44,897 nucleotides of DNA, taken from the NCBI GenBank assembly GCA_949319575.1, contig CASGHD010000130.1, forward strand, positions 1-44,897. Reading direction: 5' to 3'. Every line of letters begins with the position of its first letter. Position 1 is the stretch's first letter. The translations under genes were made by a program, and so were the position numbers. Positions 8,476 to 18,299 of this stretch are shown piece by piece. This DNA is from an uncultured Anaerolineales bacterium. GTDB lineage: Bacteria; Chloroflexota; Anaerolineae; Anaerolineales; Villigracilaceae. The notes below the pieces were generated by a model. It was not told the origin of the DNA. It saw nothing but the letters and a program-made list of their open reading frames with translations, and made no database searches.

Positions 8476-9738
8476 ATGACTTATGATATCGACTCGATAC
8501 GCCGGCAATTCCCCGCGCTCAACCGTCCCGAAATTTTCTTCGACAATCCGGGCGGGACGCAGATCGCGAAACCATCCCTCGACCGGGTCAACCGTTACCT
8601 GATCGAGAGCAACGCCAACCACGAAGGCGCGTTTGCCACGAGCATCGCCTCCGACGCAGTCTTGGACGAGGCGCATCACGCCATGGCTGATTTTTATCAT
8701 GCGGCATCTCCGGAAGAAATTGTTTTTGGCAACAACATGACCACGATCACCCTCCATCTTAGCCGCTCCCTCGCGCGCGAGTGGAAGGAAGGCGATGAAA
8801 TCATCGTCACGCGCCTCGATCACGATGCCAATGTAACGCCCTGGGTATTGGCGGCGCAGGACCGCGGAGTACATGTCAATTGGGTGGACTTCGACGTTGA
8901 AGAAGGCACGCTCAACCTGGACGATGCGCAAAAAGCGCTCGAGCGAAAACCCAAACTTCTGGCGGTGGGCTATGCCTCAAACTCCCTGGGCACGATCAAC
9001 CCGGTCAAGAAGATCATCGATATGGCGCATGAGGCTGGCGCATTGGTCTACATCGACGCGGTTCAATATGCCCCGCACGGTCCAATCGATGTGCAAAAAT
9101 TAGACTGCGATTTCCTGATCTCTTCCGCGTACAAATTTTTCGGAACCCATTCGGCGATCTTATATGGAAAGCGTAATTTGTTGGAAAAACTCTTTGCCTA
9201 CAAAGTGCGCCCTGCCACCAATCATCTGCCGGGAAAATTTGAAACCGGCACCCAAAACCACGAAGGCATTGCCGGGGTCTTAGGCGCAATCGAATACTTC
9301 GAATGGGTTGGTAGGGAATTCGGAAGTGAGTTCGTTGCGGGTCTTGCCGGGGAGAATTATCGAGGTCGCCAATTGGAACTGAAGAAGGCAATGTCAGCCA
9401 TTCATGCCTATGAGATTGAACTGAGCAAGGCATTGCTTTCCGCCCTAAACGATGTCCCCGGCTTGCGACTCTACGGGTTGAATGATGTTCGCCGGCTGGA
9501 TGAGCGCGTCGCCACATTTTCCTTCCGTTTGAACAATATGCATCCCCGCGTGGTTGCAGAAAAATTAGCCCAGGAGGGAATCTTTGCGTGGGATGGAAAC
9601 TACTATGCGCTCAATGTCTCTGAAAGACTTGGCGTGGAAGAGCAGGGAGGCATGGTGCGGGTCGGCGCCGCTCATTACAACACATTGGAAGAAGTTGCCA
9701 GACTCAAGGATGCCTTGATCAAGATCGCGGCAGGTTAA
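8476..9738 (+). CDS. Cysteine desulfurase-like aminotransferase class V protein
   Basis: Class V aminotransferase fold, with PLP-lysine context CDFLISSAYKFFGTHSAILYGKRN and FDNPGGTQIAK N-terminus. Confidence 0.9.
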   Translation: MTYDIDSIRRQFPALNRPEIFFDNPGGTQIAKPSLDRVNRYLIESNANHEGAFATSIASDAVLDEAHHAMADFYHAASPEEIVFGNNMTTITLHLSRSLAREWKEGDEIIVTRLDHDANVTPWVLAAQDRGVHVNWVDFDVEEGTLNLDDAQKALERKPKLLAVGYASNSLGTINPVKKIIDMAHEAGALVYIDAVQYAPHGPIDVQKLDCDFLISSAYKFFGTHSAILYGKRNLLEKLFAYKVRPATNHLPGKFETGTQNHEGIAGVLGAIEYFEWVGREFGSEFVAGLAGENYRGRQLELKKAMSAIHAYEIELSKALLSALNDVPGLRLYGLNDVRRLDERVATFSFRLNNMHPRVVAEKLAQEGIFAWDGNYYALNVSERLGVEEQGGMVRVGAAHYNTLEEVARLKDALIKIAAG

Positions 9739-9750
9739 GTACGGCAAGAT

Positions 9751-10608
9751 TTATCTTGTCCGCAACACTTCCATCAAACAAGATTCGATTTCGGCTTGCG
9801 TGGGGATTCCCCCCAGCCCAACGCGCGTTACAGAAATAGAAGCGATCAATGTGGCAAAGCGCGCCGCTTCCCAGGGGTCGCGCGTTCTTAACAATCGGAT
9901 AAAAAACGCCGTTGCAAACACATCGCCCGCGCCGGTCGCATCCACCTCGTTCACATCCGGCGCGCGGAAGCGGCGGCGGTCGCCGTTCCAGTGCAAGACG
10001 CATCCCTCCGCGCCTTCGGTGACCACCAGCATCCGCGTTTGATGCGCCATCTGTTCGATGAGTTCGTGGTCGCCGTTCACATCTTCGCGGCTGATGACTA
10101 CCGCGTTCGCTTTGTGCAAAACAGATTCCGAGTCCGACCATTCACTGCGCGAGACGCGCCCGCTTGAATCCCAGTGCCTCATCCAGCCTTGCGGAGTGAC
10201 TCCGAGAAGCGCGGGCGAAAAATCGTTTGGTAAGGATGAATCGATTTCATTCGCGATCGGCGCGAGATGGATGATCGAGGCATTGCGCCATAAGGGTGGA
10301 ACAGTATCGAGATCAACCCTTGCGGCTTGCGCGCGCAGATATTGCGCGCGCCCAGCGTCTGTATAAATATTTTCAAATGTTGTGCTGTGCGGCGATTCAA
10401 TGGAGGTGATGGGAATTCCATCCAACGCGTTGAGCGGGGTTTCTTTTCCAACCGCGGTAACAATCCCCGCCTTCATGCCCAACGCGCGCGCCGTCAACGC
10501 GGAGTAGGCAACGGTCCCGCCGAGTCTGGCTCCGTTCGCGGTAAGATCATGCGCCGCATGACCGATCGCGAGATACTCCACCGCTTCGAGCGAATCCAGA
10601 TTGCGCAT
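9751..10608 (-). CDS. PfkB-family carbohydrate kinase
   Basis: C-terminal PfkB signature DATGAGDVFATAFFIRLLRT; N-terminal GGTVAYSALTARALG. Confidence 0.9.
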   Translation of the reverse strand: MRNLDSLEAVEYLAIGHAAHDLTANGARLGGTVAYSALTARALGMKAGIVTAVGKETPLNALDGIPITSIESPHSTTFENIYTDAGRAQYLRAQAARVDLDTVPPLWRNASIIHLAPIANEIDSSLPNDFSPALLGVTPQGWMRHWDSSGRVSRSEWSDSESVLHKANAVVISREDVNGDHELIEQMAHQTRMLVVTEGAEGCVLHWNGDRRRFRAPDVNEVDATGAGDVFATAFFIRLLRTRDPWEAARFATLIASISVTRVGLGGIPTQAEIESCLMEVLRTR

Positions 10609-10620
10609 GGGCGGATTATA
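10609..10620 (-). promoter_or_regulatory. -10 box TATAAT six bases before PfkB-family gene ATG
   Basis: Minus strand TATAAT-ccgccc-ATG. Confidence 0.65.
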
Positions 10621-10673
10621 CTCGCCGCCCCGTTAAGAAACTGTTTCTTAACCTCTTCGTTTCGACGCGGACG

Positions 10674-10738
10674 CCACGGATTTCACTGATTTTCACGGAA
10701 AAGAGCTTTAAAATTCCGTATGCTCCGTGAGATCCGTG
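10674..10738. repeat. Palindromic CACGGA/TCCGTG-rich intergenic element, copy 1
   Basis: ccacggatttcactgattttcacgga ... attccgtatgctccgtgagatccgtg; half-sites on opposite strands flank an AT-rich centre. Confidence 0.6.
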
Positions 10739-10852
10739 TACAAAAAAACCAGGCTTCAGACTTAAGAAACACTCTCTAAAAGACTTTCCTCTTTCCTCTT
10801 TCTTTGTGAAAGACGAAAGAGGAAAGAAAAATGAGGCTGTCAGGGGTTGTGC

Positions 10853-11650
10853 TTATCCGTCTTTGGGGACGATTGTCACTTTGCGGTGAGGTTCCACGCC
10901 GGCGCTTTCCGTTTTTACATCGGGGCGATCGCGCAGGGCAATGTGGATGACGCGCCTTTCGCCGGAGGGCATGGGTTCGAGCGATTGCTTCTTCCCGTTT
11001 TTCGCAACTTGATCCGCCATGCGCATTGCCATTTGGATCAATTGCTTTTCGCGGCGGTTGCGATAGCCTTCCACATCCACCGACAACTGCACCCATTCGC
11101 CTACTTCCTTGCCAGCCACGAGAGAGGCAATATATTGAAACGCATTCAAGGTTTCAGAATGACGCCCGATCAGCACGCTCAGGTCGTCTCCGCGAATATC
11201 CACGTGAATGTTGCGCCGCCCGTCGCGGTCGCGTTCAGCGTAATGCGCCGAGACTTGCGCTTCGAGATTCATCATGTGGATCAACTTTGAAACAGCCGCT
11301 TCCGTTTTGTCGAGGACAACATCGTGCTCGATCTCGTCCTGCGATTTTTCGTCAGGCTGGGATTCGGCCGGCTGGACTGGAACAGGCTTCTCCTGCGGTT
11401 GAGCCGCGCGCGGCTTCGCTTCCATCGACGGTCTGGCTGGTTCCTCCGTAGCCGCCGGCATCCCGCCTTCGGGGATCACCGTTAACTTGACGCGCACCTG
11501 TGTTTTGCCCAGCCCGAACAACCCTTTTGTGCCGGCGTCCAGCACTTCAATGCTGACGCGGTCTGCGGTGAGACCAAGTTGCGCCAGCCCTTGCGCGAGG
11601 GCTTCCTCCACAGTGGGTGCGATGATTTCGAGTGTGGTTCTTTCGTTCAT
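10853..11650 (-). CDS. jag: RNA-binding protein Jag/KhpB (Jag_N, KH, R3H)
   Basis: Jag_N domain (EIIAPTVEEALAQGLAQLGL...GLFGLGKTQVRVKL), KH-like LIGRHSETLNAFQYIASLV and an R3H tail, downstream of yidC. Confidence 0.92.
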   Translation of the reverse strand: MNERTTLEIIAPTVEEALAQGLAQLGLTADRVSIEVLDAGTKGLFGLGKTQVRVKLTVIPEGGMPAATEEPARPSMEAKPRAAQPQEKPVPVQPAESQPDEKSQDEIEHDVVLDKTEAAVSKLIHMMNLEAQVSAHYAERDRDGRRNIHVDIRGDDLSVLIGRHSETLNAFQYIASLVAGKEVGEWVQLSVDVEGYRNRREKQLIQMAMRMADQVAKNGKKQSLEPMPSGERRVIHIALRDRPDVKTESAGVEPHRKVTIVPKDG

Positions 11651-11667
11651 GCCCGCCTCCTTTGAAG

Positions 11668-12540
11668 TTAGGATTTTTGCCCGCCGGGCAACAGGTTGCG
11701 CCAGTTTACCTTGCCCATCAAGGCATATTGCACGATGCTTAAGATGTTGCTGGCGACAAAATAGATGGAAAGCCCGGAGGCATAGTTAACCGAGAATAGA
11801 AACAACATGACCGGCATGTAGATGCTCATCATGCGCGCCGTCGCCGCAGATTGATCGCCGGGGGTCGAGGAGACCGGCATGGTGAGTTTGCTCTGGATGT
11901 AGGTGGTGAGCGCCACCGTTAACGCCAGGATCGGAATGCCCACTCCAAAAATGATCGTGCGTTCTGGTAAGCCGAGGTCGATCCACAAAAATTTACTGTT
12001 GAGCGGCACCAGCGAGGCGACATCCTGAAACGAGTACAAACTATTCGAAAGTTTGAGAATGCTCAACGGCGTGGAGCCGATGGCGTATGTGATGCTTGGG
12101 ATGAGGGCGAACAGGATCGGGAATTGAATGAGTGTGGGGAGGCAGGAACCAAACGGGTTGATGCCTTTCTCGCGATAGACGCGCATCTGTTCTTGCGCGA
12201 GTTTTTCGCGGTCTTTGGCGTATTTTTTCTGGATGGCGAGCCAGTCCTTGTCGTTTTGCATATCCTGCATGGCTTTGGCGCCTTTCATCTGTTGGGCGTT
12301 GAGGGGCCAGGTGATGAGGCGGATCAACACCGTGAGCAGGATGATGGCAATGCCGAAACTTTTGCCGACAAAGGTGTAGATGAAGATCAGGATGTTGACA
12401 ACAAAGTTGATGACCGCGCTGAAGTTGGTGAACGCCAATACGAGTATGGCGATGACCGCGATGGTTTTCACCGTTTCGGTGGCGAAACCCTTCGGGAGTT
12501 CGGGTCGTTGCGCCTGGGTTTGATTACCGGGATTTTTCAT
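11668..12540 (-). CDS. yidC: Membrane protein insertase YidC/Oxa1
   Basis: TMs typical of YidC; LTWPLNAQQMKGAKAMQDMQ-type segment, QEQMRVYREKGINPFGSCLPTLIQFPILFALI. Start set to ATG 12540. Confidence 0.95.
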   Translation of the reverse strand: MKNPGNQTQAQRPELPKGFATETVKTIAVIAILVLAFTNFSAVINFVVNILIFIYTFVGKSFGIAIILLTVLIRLITWPLNAQQMKGAKAMQDMQNDKDWLAIQKKYAKDREKLAQEQMRVYREKGINPFGSCLPTLIQFPILFALIPSITYAIGSTPLSILKLSNSLYSFQDVASLVPLNSKFLWIDLGLPERTIIFGVGIPILALTVALTTYIQSKLTMPVSSTPGDQSAATARMMSIYMPVMLFLFSVNYASGLSIYFVASNILSIVQYALMGKVNWRNLLPGGQKS

Positions 12541-12553
12541 GTGTCGGTTGCTC

Positions 12554-13690
12554 TTACTTTCCTGTGAAGGTCCATTTCTCGTCGCTTTCGGTATCAAGGG
12601 CAACGAGATAATAATCCGATTCCAAATAGGCGACAAGCGCAAAGTCGCCTGCTATCACCGGGGTGGTGTAGGCTTTGCCTTTGGTTGCGGGTTTGTACCA
12701 TTCTTCAAAGTCGCCATCCGTGTTGAAGGAGTAGACGCCGCCCGATTCGGTTGCGACCAGGATTTGGTCTCCGTATACCAGCGGGCTGGCGGTAATGACA
12801 GCGTCGGGTTGCGCTTCCCAGTTCAGCGCGCCTTTCGCGGTGTTGTAGGAATATACGTAGCCTTCCACATCGCCAAAGTATAGGTTATCTCCGTTGGCAA
12901 CCGGGGTTCCCCAGATCCAGCCTTTGGTATCCAATACCGGTTCGTGGGCGCCGGTGGCGGGATCGAAGCGCTCCAGTTGTTTGGCTAGCGAGCCAACGTA
13001 TAACATGCCATCTGAGCCGAGCGCCGCGCCGCCGGGCACCGCGCCGCCGAGGTCTTCGCGCCAGAGAACATCGTAGGTTTCGAGGTCGATGGCGATCACG
13101 CTTTTATCTAATGAAGTGACGAAGAGGCGTTCGCCGTCGGTGACAGGTTGCGACCACAAGCGGGCTTCCTCTTTGGAGGATTCGGATACCGTGATCGTTT
13201 CGATGGCTTGTTTTTCAGATTTTCCATCCGTCAGGTCTAGCACGTAGACGTTGCCGTCTGAGTTCGGCGCGAACAGGCGGTCGCCGATCACAAGCGGAGG
13301 GGCGATCCATAACCCATGCACGGCTGAAAATTTCCATTTGATACTGGGGGTCTGTTTTTCCAAATCAATATCGTTCGGGTCCAGGGCATACATGATGTGT
13401 TTACTGCTCGAATCGAGAATGATCACCAGTCCGTCTTCCGTGACCACCGGGTTCGCAATGTACATATTTGGGCTTTTACCAAACGAGAAGATCCCGCCGG
13501 AACTTTCACCGGAGAACTTCCACAATTGCTTTCCGCTTTTCGCATCGATGGCATAGACCGTGTTTGTGTTTGCCAGGTACGCCACATCGCCGCTGGCAGA
13601 TAAACCGGGCCACGCCACGGCTCCTGTGCACCCGCTCAGAAAAACAGCCGCGAGCAGGATGATCGTGATGAATACAAATTTCTTTCTCAT
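12554..13690 (-). CDS. PQQ-like (BamB-like) beta-propeller lipoprotein
   Basis: Lipobox (AAVFLSGCTG) and repeated blades such as VYAIDAKSGKQLWKFSG, VIAIDLETYDVLWREDL, VYSYNTAKGALNWEAQ. Confidence 0.88.
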   Translation of the reverse strand: MRKKFVFITIILLAAVFLSGCTGAVAWPGLSASGDVAYLANTNTVYAIDAKSGKQLWKFSGESSGGIFSFGKSPNMYIANPVVTEDGLVIILDSSSKHIMYALDPNDIDLEKQTPSIKWKFSAVHGLWIAPPLVIGDRLFAPNSDGNVYVLDLTDGKSEKQAIETITVSESSKEEARLWSQPVTDGERLFVTSLDKSVIAIDLETYDVLWREDLGGAVPGGAALGSDGMLYVGSLAKQLERFDPATGAHEPVLDTKGWIWGTPVANGDNLYFGDVEGYVYSYNTAKGALNWEAQPDAVITASPLVYGDQILVATESGGVYSFNTDGDFEEWYKPATKGKAYTTPVIAGDFALVAYLESDYYLVALDTESDEKWTFTGK

Positions 13691-13705
13691 TGAAAATCGA
13701 TACTC

Positions 13706-13996
13706 CTATGGAACGGGGTCGTATCCCCCGGGATTGAACGGGTTGCATCGCAGTACGCGCCAGGTCGCCATCCCCAAGCCTTTGAACGCGCCGAATTTGT
13801 AAATTGCCTGATACCCATAATGTGAACAGGATGGGTAAAAGCGGCAGGTGTTTCCCGGTAGCCCCTTTGAAACGGTCATCTGGTACAACCGGATCAACGA
13901 TAACAGCGCGAGGCGCGGCAGATTCCAGATCGTGCGCGGCAGATCGCGCAGGCGCGGTTCGTGTGAATAATCGTGCAGATGAAATTCAGGATTCAT
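13706..13996 (-). CDS. yidD: Membrane protein insertion efficiency factor YidD
   Basis: [32 protein letters not shown]...[17 protein letters not shown] is diagnostic. Confidence 0.96.
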   Translation of the reverse strand: MNPEFHLHDYSHEPRLRDLPRTIWNLPRLALLSLIRLYQMTVSKGLPGNTCRFYPSCSHYGYQAIYKFGAFKGLGMATWRVLRCNPFNPGGYDPVP

Positions 13997-14348
13997 GCGG
14001 GGGTGAGATCAATTGCGCGCGTTGCAACAGGTTGAGCAGGGCAGAACGTGTGTCTGCCAGGGTGGCAGAGGCTAACCCCGAACGGGCGATCAGGATCAAG
14101 TCGGTGTGAGAGGCGATGGTTGGGGTAAGAGTCCGCATTGCCTCTCGCAAGAGCCGCTTTGCCCGGTTGCGTCGCACGGCGGCACCGGCAGACCGCCCAG
14201 CAGCAACTCCGATTCGCAGGTTGCCCTGCGGGTTCTTGTCGACAACCAAAACGACAAGCGGGTGGGCATAGGACCTGCCGGAACGCCGCACCCGCTTGAA
14301 ATCTTCAGACCGGGTCAGACGAAACTTTCTCTGCACCCACAGCCTCAA
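13986..14348 (-). CDS. rnpA: Ribonuclease P protein component
   Basis: [25 protein letters not shown]...[15 protein letters not shown]; 11-nt overlap with yidD. Confidence 0.95.
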   Translation of the reverse strand: MRLWVQRKFRLTRSEDFKRVRRSGRSYAHPLVVLVVDKNPQGNLRIGVAAGRSAGAAVRRNRAKRLLREAMRTLTPTIASHTDLILIARSGLASATLADTRSALLNLLQRAQLISPPHES

Positions 14349-14363
14349 CGCGCTATTTGCCGC

Positions 14364-14534
14364 CTACCAGCGGACTTTTTTCACATGGTTGTTGGCGGTC
14401 TTCGCCAATTGCGCGCGACCACGCAAGCGGCGGCGCTTGAGCACCGCGCGCCCATCTGCCGTAGCCATGCGCTTGCGAAAGCCGTGCACGCGCACGCGGC
14501 GGCGGATCTTCGGTTGATACGTACGTTTGGTCAT
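14364..14534 (-). CDS. rpmH: 50S ribosomal protein L34
   Basis: Translated by hand (below the track's size cutoff): [56 protein letters not shown], 56 aa. Confidence 0.96.
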   Translation of the reverse strand: MTKRTYQPKIRRRVRVHGFRKRMATADGRAVLKRRRLRGRAQLAKTANNHVKKVRW

Positions 14535-14640
14535 TCTTCGTTCCTCGTTTCAAAAATAATGGCGGCCGCTTTTCAAAGCGGCACAACATTATACCGTAGG
14601 GCTTCCGATTCGGTCAATTTAGATTCGCCCGACAATCTTT

Positions 14641-14696
14641 ACCGCGGATTCTCGCGGAAAATTAAAACATTGATGTAAATCCGCGAACTCTGTGGC
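14641..14696. repeat. Palindromic CACGGA/CGCGGA-rich intergenic element, copy 2
   Basis: accgcggattctcgcggaaa ... taaatccgcgaactctgtgg, same layout as 10674-10738. Confidence 0.55.
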
Positions 14697-14771
14697 TGAG
14701 AACTTTATCTGGGTTTTAGATTTACACACACGGAAGCGCGCTTCATCCGCCGGGGCGGGCTGGTTCGCCTT

Positions 14772-15470
14772 TTACTCTTTTTGCTTCCCATTGCGAACCG
14801 GGTAGACCGGGTGCGCGAGCATCTCTGCAAGTTTTTGCGCGCCTTGCGGGCTGGCAACCGCGATGATCTCATCGTTTTCCTGCAAGATACTGTCGCCGCG
14901 CGGCAACGTCATGACACCGTCGCGGATGATCGCCGCGATCACACAATGTTCCGCCAGCGCCATATCTTTGAGCGGAATTCCAATCGCCTTCGCTCCCGGC
15001 GGCACTTTTTCCTCCACCACCGAATAGTGCCCGCGGCGGATCTTGAAGATCGTCATCATATCGCCCAGCGACATTTCCTCCTGGATCAAATGCGCCAGAA
15101 CGTCCGCCGAGTTCAACGCCACGTCCACTTTGAATGTGTCGTTGAACAGCCAGGCATTGACCGGGTTATTCACGCGGGCGATCGTGCGCGGCACATCGAA
15201 CATGGTCTTGACGACAAAACACATGGCAAGGTTGGTCGCGTCCTCGCTGGTGACCGCGGCGATCACATGCGCTTCGCGCGCGCCCGCCGCCTCGAGCACG
15301 CCGGGGTCTACCGCGTTGCCTTCATAGATCACCTCCGTTGGCAGTTCCTGGTGAAGGTGTGTGAGCAGTTCGCGCCGATGTTCGATGAGACGGACTTTGT
15401 AGTTTTGATTCACTAATAAACTGGCGAGGCGCGTGCCTGTGCGCCCGCCGCCGGCAATTAATACGAACAT
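14772..15470 (-). CDS. TrkA-family RCK (N+C) potassium channel/transport regulator
   Basis: Rossmann start MFVLIAGGGRTGTRLASLL and RCK_C-like tail (GIPLKDMALAEHCVIAAIIRDGVMTLPRGDSILQENDEIIAVAS). Confidence 0.92.
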   Translation of the reverse strand: MFVLIAGGGRTGTRLASLLVNQNYKVRLIEHRRELLTHLHQELPTEVIYEGNAVDPGVLEAAGAREAHVIAAVTSEDATNLAMCFVVKTMFDVPRTIARVNNPVNAWLFNDTFKVDVALNSADVLAHLIQEEMSLGDMMTIFKIRRGHYSVVEEKVPPGAKAIGIPLKDMALAEHCVIAAIIRDGVMTLPRGDSILQENDEIIAVASPQGAQKLAEMLAHPVYPVRNGKQKE

Positions 15471-15471
15471 G

Positions 15472-16134
15472 TTATGCCTCCGTCTTTCCGGTAAGCAACG
15501 CGGACAATGCGCCGATCCCTTCGAATGTGGAACTGACGTTGAGCAGGTCGCCGGTTTGCAGGGTTGTGCCCATCTCCGGCAGGGATGCTCTACCGGCGCG
15601 CGAAAGCGCCACGGGGTAGCACTGTTTCAGCGGGGCGAGTAGGTCTCCAACCGTTTTACCGTTCCATAATTCGGGGATGATGATCTCGTACACTTCCACC
15701 TCGCCGTTGCCGGCGGAATAGACCGCGCGGTGCGAAGGGTTCATTAACAGTTCCTCCACGCGTTGCGCGCCCCAATAGGTGGAGCCTACCGTATGCAACC
15801 CAAACGCTTCGATGACAGAGCGCAGGTTCGGGTCATAATTACGCGCCACCACATTGGGAACTTTGTAGAACGCGCGCGCGGTATGAGCCACAACCGCGTT
15901 CAACGTGTCTGAATTCGTTACGGCGGCAAGCCCGTCCGCTTCTTGAATGCCGGCGCGCTCGAGCACGCTTTCTGCCAAGCCTTCGCCTTCCAGCGTGCGC
16001 CCGCGGAAATCGGGATGGAGGCGATTGAACGCTTCTCTGCGGCTATCCACCACAACGACCTGATGTCCGCTAGTGAATAAGTGGTAACACAGTTCCGCGC
16101 CGACGCGGCCGCATCCCACAACGATAAATTTCAT
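15472..16134 (-). CDS. TrkA-family RCK (N+C) potassium transport regulator
   Basis: MKFIVVGCGRVGAELCYHLFTSGHQVVVVD and C-terminal RCK_C-like segment; 1-bp gap to the next RCK gene. Confidence 0.92.
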   Translation of the reverse strand: MKFIVVGCGRVGAELCYHLFTSGHQVVVVDSRREAFNRLHPDFRGRTLEGEGLAESVLERAGIQEADGLAAVTNSDTLNAVVAHTARAFYKVPNVVARNYDPNLRSVIEAFGLHTVGSTYWGAQRVEELLMNPSHRAVYSAGNGEVEVYEIIIPELWNGKTVGDLLAPLKQCYPVALSRAGRASLPEMGTTLQTGDLLNVSSTFEGIGALSALLTGKTEA

Positions 16135-16140
16135 GATAGA

Positions 16141-18099
16141 TTACTCCTTCTCTTCCTTGTAAACTTGATAAGGCACATCGGTCACGATCACGTCATGTTT
16201 TGATAATAATTCCTGCCGCAGAAGGTCCGCAGTGCGCATGTGCAACGCGGTATGCCAGCGTTTCGATGGGATGAACTCGGGGACGACCACGGTGATGGTC
16301 TCGTTCGCCTGGCGTCGGTCCAAAATGTCCTCGATGTAATCCAGCAGGGGTTCGATGAAAAGCCGAAAAGGAGAATCGAGGATGACCAGCCTTGTCCCTT
16401 CGCCCCAGTTTTTCCATTTCTTTTGCACCTTTTCGGTCTCTGCCTGATCAATCGAAACATGGATGGCGGTCACATCGTCGGAGAGCAACTTTGCGTATCG
16501 CAGGGCTTCCAGGGTCCCTTGATGGACACTGCTCACCGGCAGGATCACGCGATGGCGCGACTGGCGTTGCGGCAGACCGCCAAACTTATCAAGGGAAAGA
16601 TATTTTGCTAAATCTTTGTAATGGCGATGGATGGTAAAGAATATTGCCACCAACAAGGGGATGAGAATCAATACGATCCACGCCCCCTCGCGGAATTTGG
16701 TCACGGCAAATACGATCATCACGACGGCTGTGCAAACTGCGCCGAATCCGTTAATGAACATTTTATGTCGCCAGCCCGCCTCATACTTGAGCGTCGAACC
16801 TTGTTCAACGATCTCTTCGCCTTCTTTTAATCGTCCAATCTTCCACCAGCGCCTCGCCATGCCAGATTGCGACAAGGTGAACGAGAGGAACACGCCGATG
16901 GCATAGAGCGGAATGAGCAAGGTAACGCTGGCTTTGAATAGGATGATCAGAATGGATGCGATCACCGATAGCGTGATGATGCCGTTCGAGTACACCAGGC
17001 GGCTCCCGCGAAACGTGAGTTGGCGCGGCAAAAACCCGTCGCCGGCGGCGAGCGCGCTCAAACGCGGAAAATCGGCAAACGCCGTGTTTGCCGCCATCAG
17101 CAGGATCACGGTCGTAGCCGCCATTGTCCCAAGATACATCAGCCCGCGCCCGCCATAGATCGTGCGCGTAAGTTGGGAGATGATCGTTTCTTCTTCCGAG
17201 AATACGCCGCCGATCTGCCCGGTGAGAAAGGAAATGCTGAGGAAAAGCGCGCCCAGGATGATGGACATCCAGATCAAGGTGATGCCCGCGTTTCGACTGC
17301 GAGGCTCCTTGAATGCGGTAATGCCGTTCGAGATGGCTTCCACCCCGGTGAGCGCGGTCGTGCCGTTGGCGAACGCATGCAACAATAGGAAAGCGGTGAC
17401 CGGCGCCAGCGTGTTCATCAGGTGGACTTCGGGAGGGTCGGTCACGGTTCCCAGTGAGCCGTTGAAATAACGGAATAATCCCATCGCCGTTGTGATCAAC
17501 ATCATGACGATGAAGAAATAGGTTGGAATGGCGAATGCCGCGCCCGATTCTTTCACCCCTCGCAAGTTGACGAGCATAACGATGAACACTGCCGCCACGC
17601 CCAACTCGACGCGATGAGCATCCAACGCCGGGTATGCCGAAACAATCTGCGCCACACCCGAGGAGATGGACACTGCAACGGTCAAAATGTAATCCATCAG
17701 AAGCGCCGCCCCCGCAACTTGCGCCGCCGATTCACCCAGGTTATCCCTCGAGACGATATACGCGCCGCCACCGCTAGGGTAGGCGTGGATCGTCTGCTCG
17801 TAGGAGATCGTGACGATCAGCAATAAAATGACAATGGCAATGGAAATTGGGAAGACAAATGAAAGCGCGACCGCGCCAGCCACCGTCAGCACGCCCAGGA
17901 TTTCCTGCGTGGCGTAGGCGGTGGAAGACAACGCATCCGATGCGAAAACCGCCAGCCCCACGCGCTTTCCGATGGTTTGGTGGGGCGCGTCGGCTGTGGA
18001 TAACGGTCTTCCAATGAACCAATGACTTAGGGAACGCGGCGGCTGGTAGTCGCTTTGCCGCCTCAGAATTTCAGTTTGATCTTTTTCCGGGGTTAACAT
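16141..18099 (-). CDS. APC-superfamily permease, KimA-like potassium importer, paralog 1
   Basis: DALSSTAYATQEIL, YPSGGGAYIVSRDNLGE, ALTGVEAISNGITAFKEPRSRNA and C-terminal USP-like domain with KRWHTALHMRTADLLRQELL, matching the KimA (YdaO) pattern from memory. Confidence 0.85.
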   Translation of the reverse strand: MLTPEKDQTEILRRQSDYQPPRSLSHWFIGRPLSTADAPHQTIGKRVGLAVFASDALSSTAYATQEILGVLTVAGAVALSFVFPISIAIVILLLIVTISYEQTIHAYPSGGGAYIVSRDNLGESAAQVAGAALLMDYILTVAVSISSGVAQIVSAYPALDAHRVELGVAAVFIVMLVNLRGVKESGAAFAIPTYFFIVMMLITTAMGLFRYFNGSLGTVTDPPEVHLMNTLAPVTAFLLLHAFANGTTALTGVEAISNGITAFKEPRSRNAGITLIWMSIILGALFLSISFLTGQIGGVFSEEETIISQLTRTIYGGRGLMYLGTMAATTVILLMAANTAFADFPRLSALAAGDGFLPRQLTFRGSRLVYSNGIITLSVIASILIILFKASVTLLIPLYAIGVFLSFTLSQSGMARRWWKIGRLKEGEEIVEQGSTLKYEAGWRHKMFINGFGAVCTAVVMIVFAVTKFREGAWIVLILIPLLVAIFFTIHRHYKDLAKYLSLDKFGGLPQRQSRHRVILPVSSVHQGTLEALRYAKLLSDDVTAIHVSIDQAETEKVQKKWKNWGEGTRLVILDSPFRLFIEPLLDYIEDILDRRQANETITVVVPEFIPSKRWHTALHMRTADLLRQELLSKHDVIVTDVPYQVYKEEKE

Positions 18100-18194
18100 G
18101 TGTTTCTCTTATTTACTAAAGACGCCCCACTTCAGGAGGAGCGGCGGTGATTATAGTCTAAATCAACAAACGCGTTGAATGACTATGGGACGGG

Positions 18195-18285
18195 TCTCTG
18201 GGAATTGCCGTGATTGTTACGCCAGCAGTTGCACTGCTGGCGGGCGGCAGTGCAACTGCCGCCGGAACTGGCGGTTCATCACGGC
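18195..18285. repeat. 49-bp kimA-upstream repeat, copy 1, in a nested inverted-repeat structure
   Basis: tctctgggaattgccgtgattgttacgccagcagttgcactgctggcgg (18195-18243) is identical to 20332-20380. Hairpins CGCCAGCAG-TTGCA-CTGCTGGCG and GGCGGCAG-TGCAA-CTGCCGCC; outer stem GCCGTGAT (18207-18214)/ATCACGGC (18278-18285). Confidence 0.9.
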
Positions 18286-18299
18286 AGCTCTTAAAGACT

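Noticed and set aside
14535-14771. Possible replication origin (oriC/dnaA boxes) upstream of rpmH
   Set aside because: rpmH-rnpA clusters often sit near oriC, but I saw no TTATCCACA-type boxes and no dnaA here.
18100-18299. c-di-AMP (ydaO) riboswitch upstream of the KimA-like genes
   Set aside because: The known motif core could not be recognised, and the palindromic repeat lies upstream of the predicted -10, so is probably not in the leader. A covariance-model scan would settle it.
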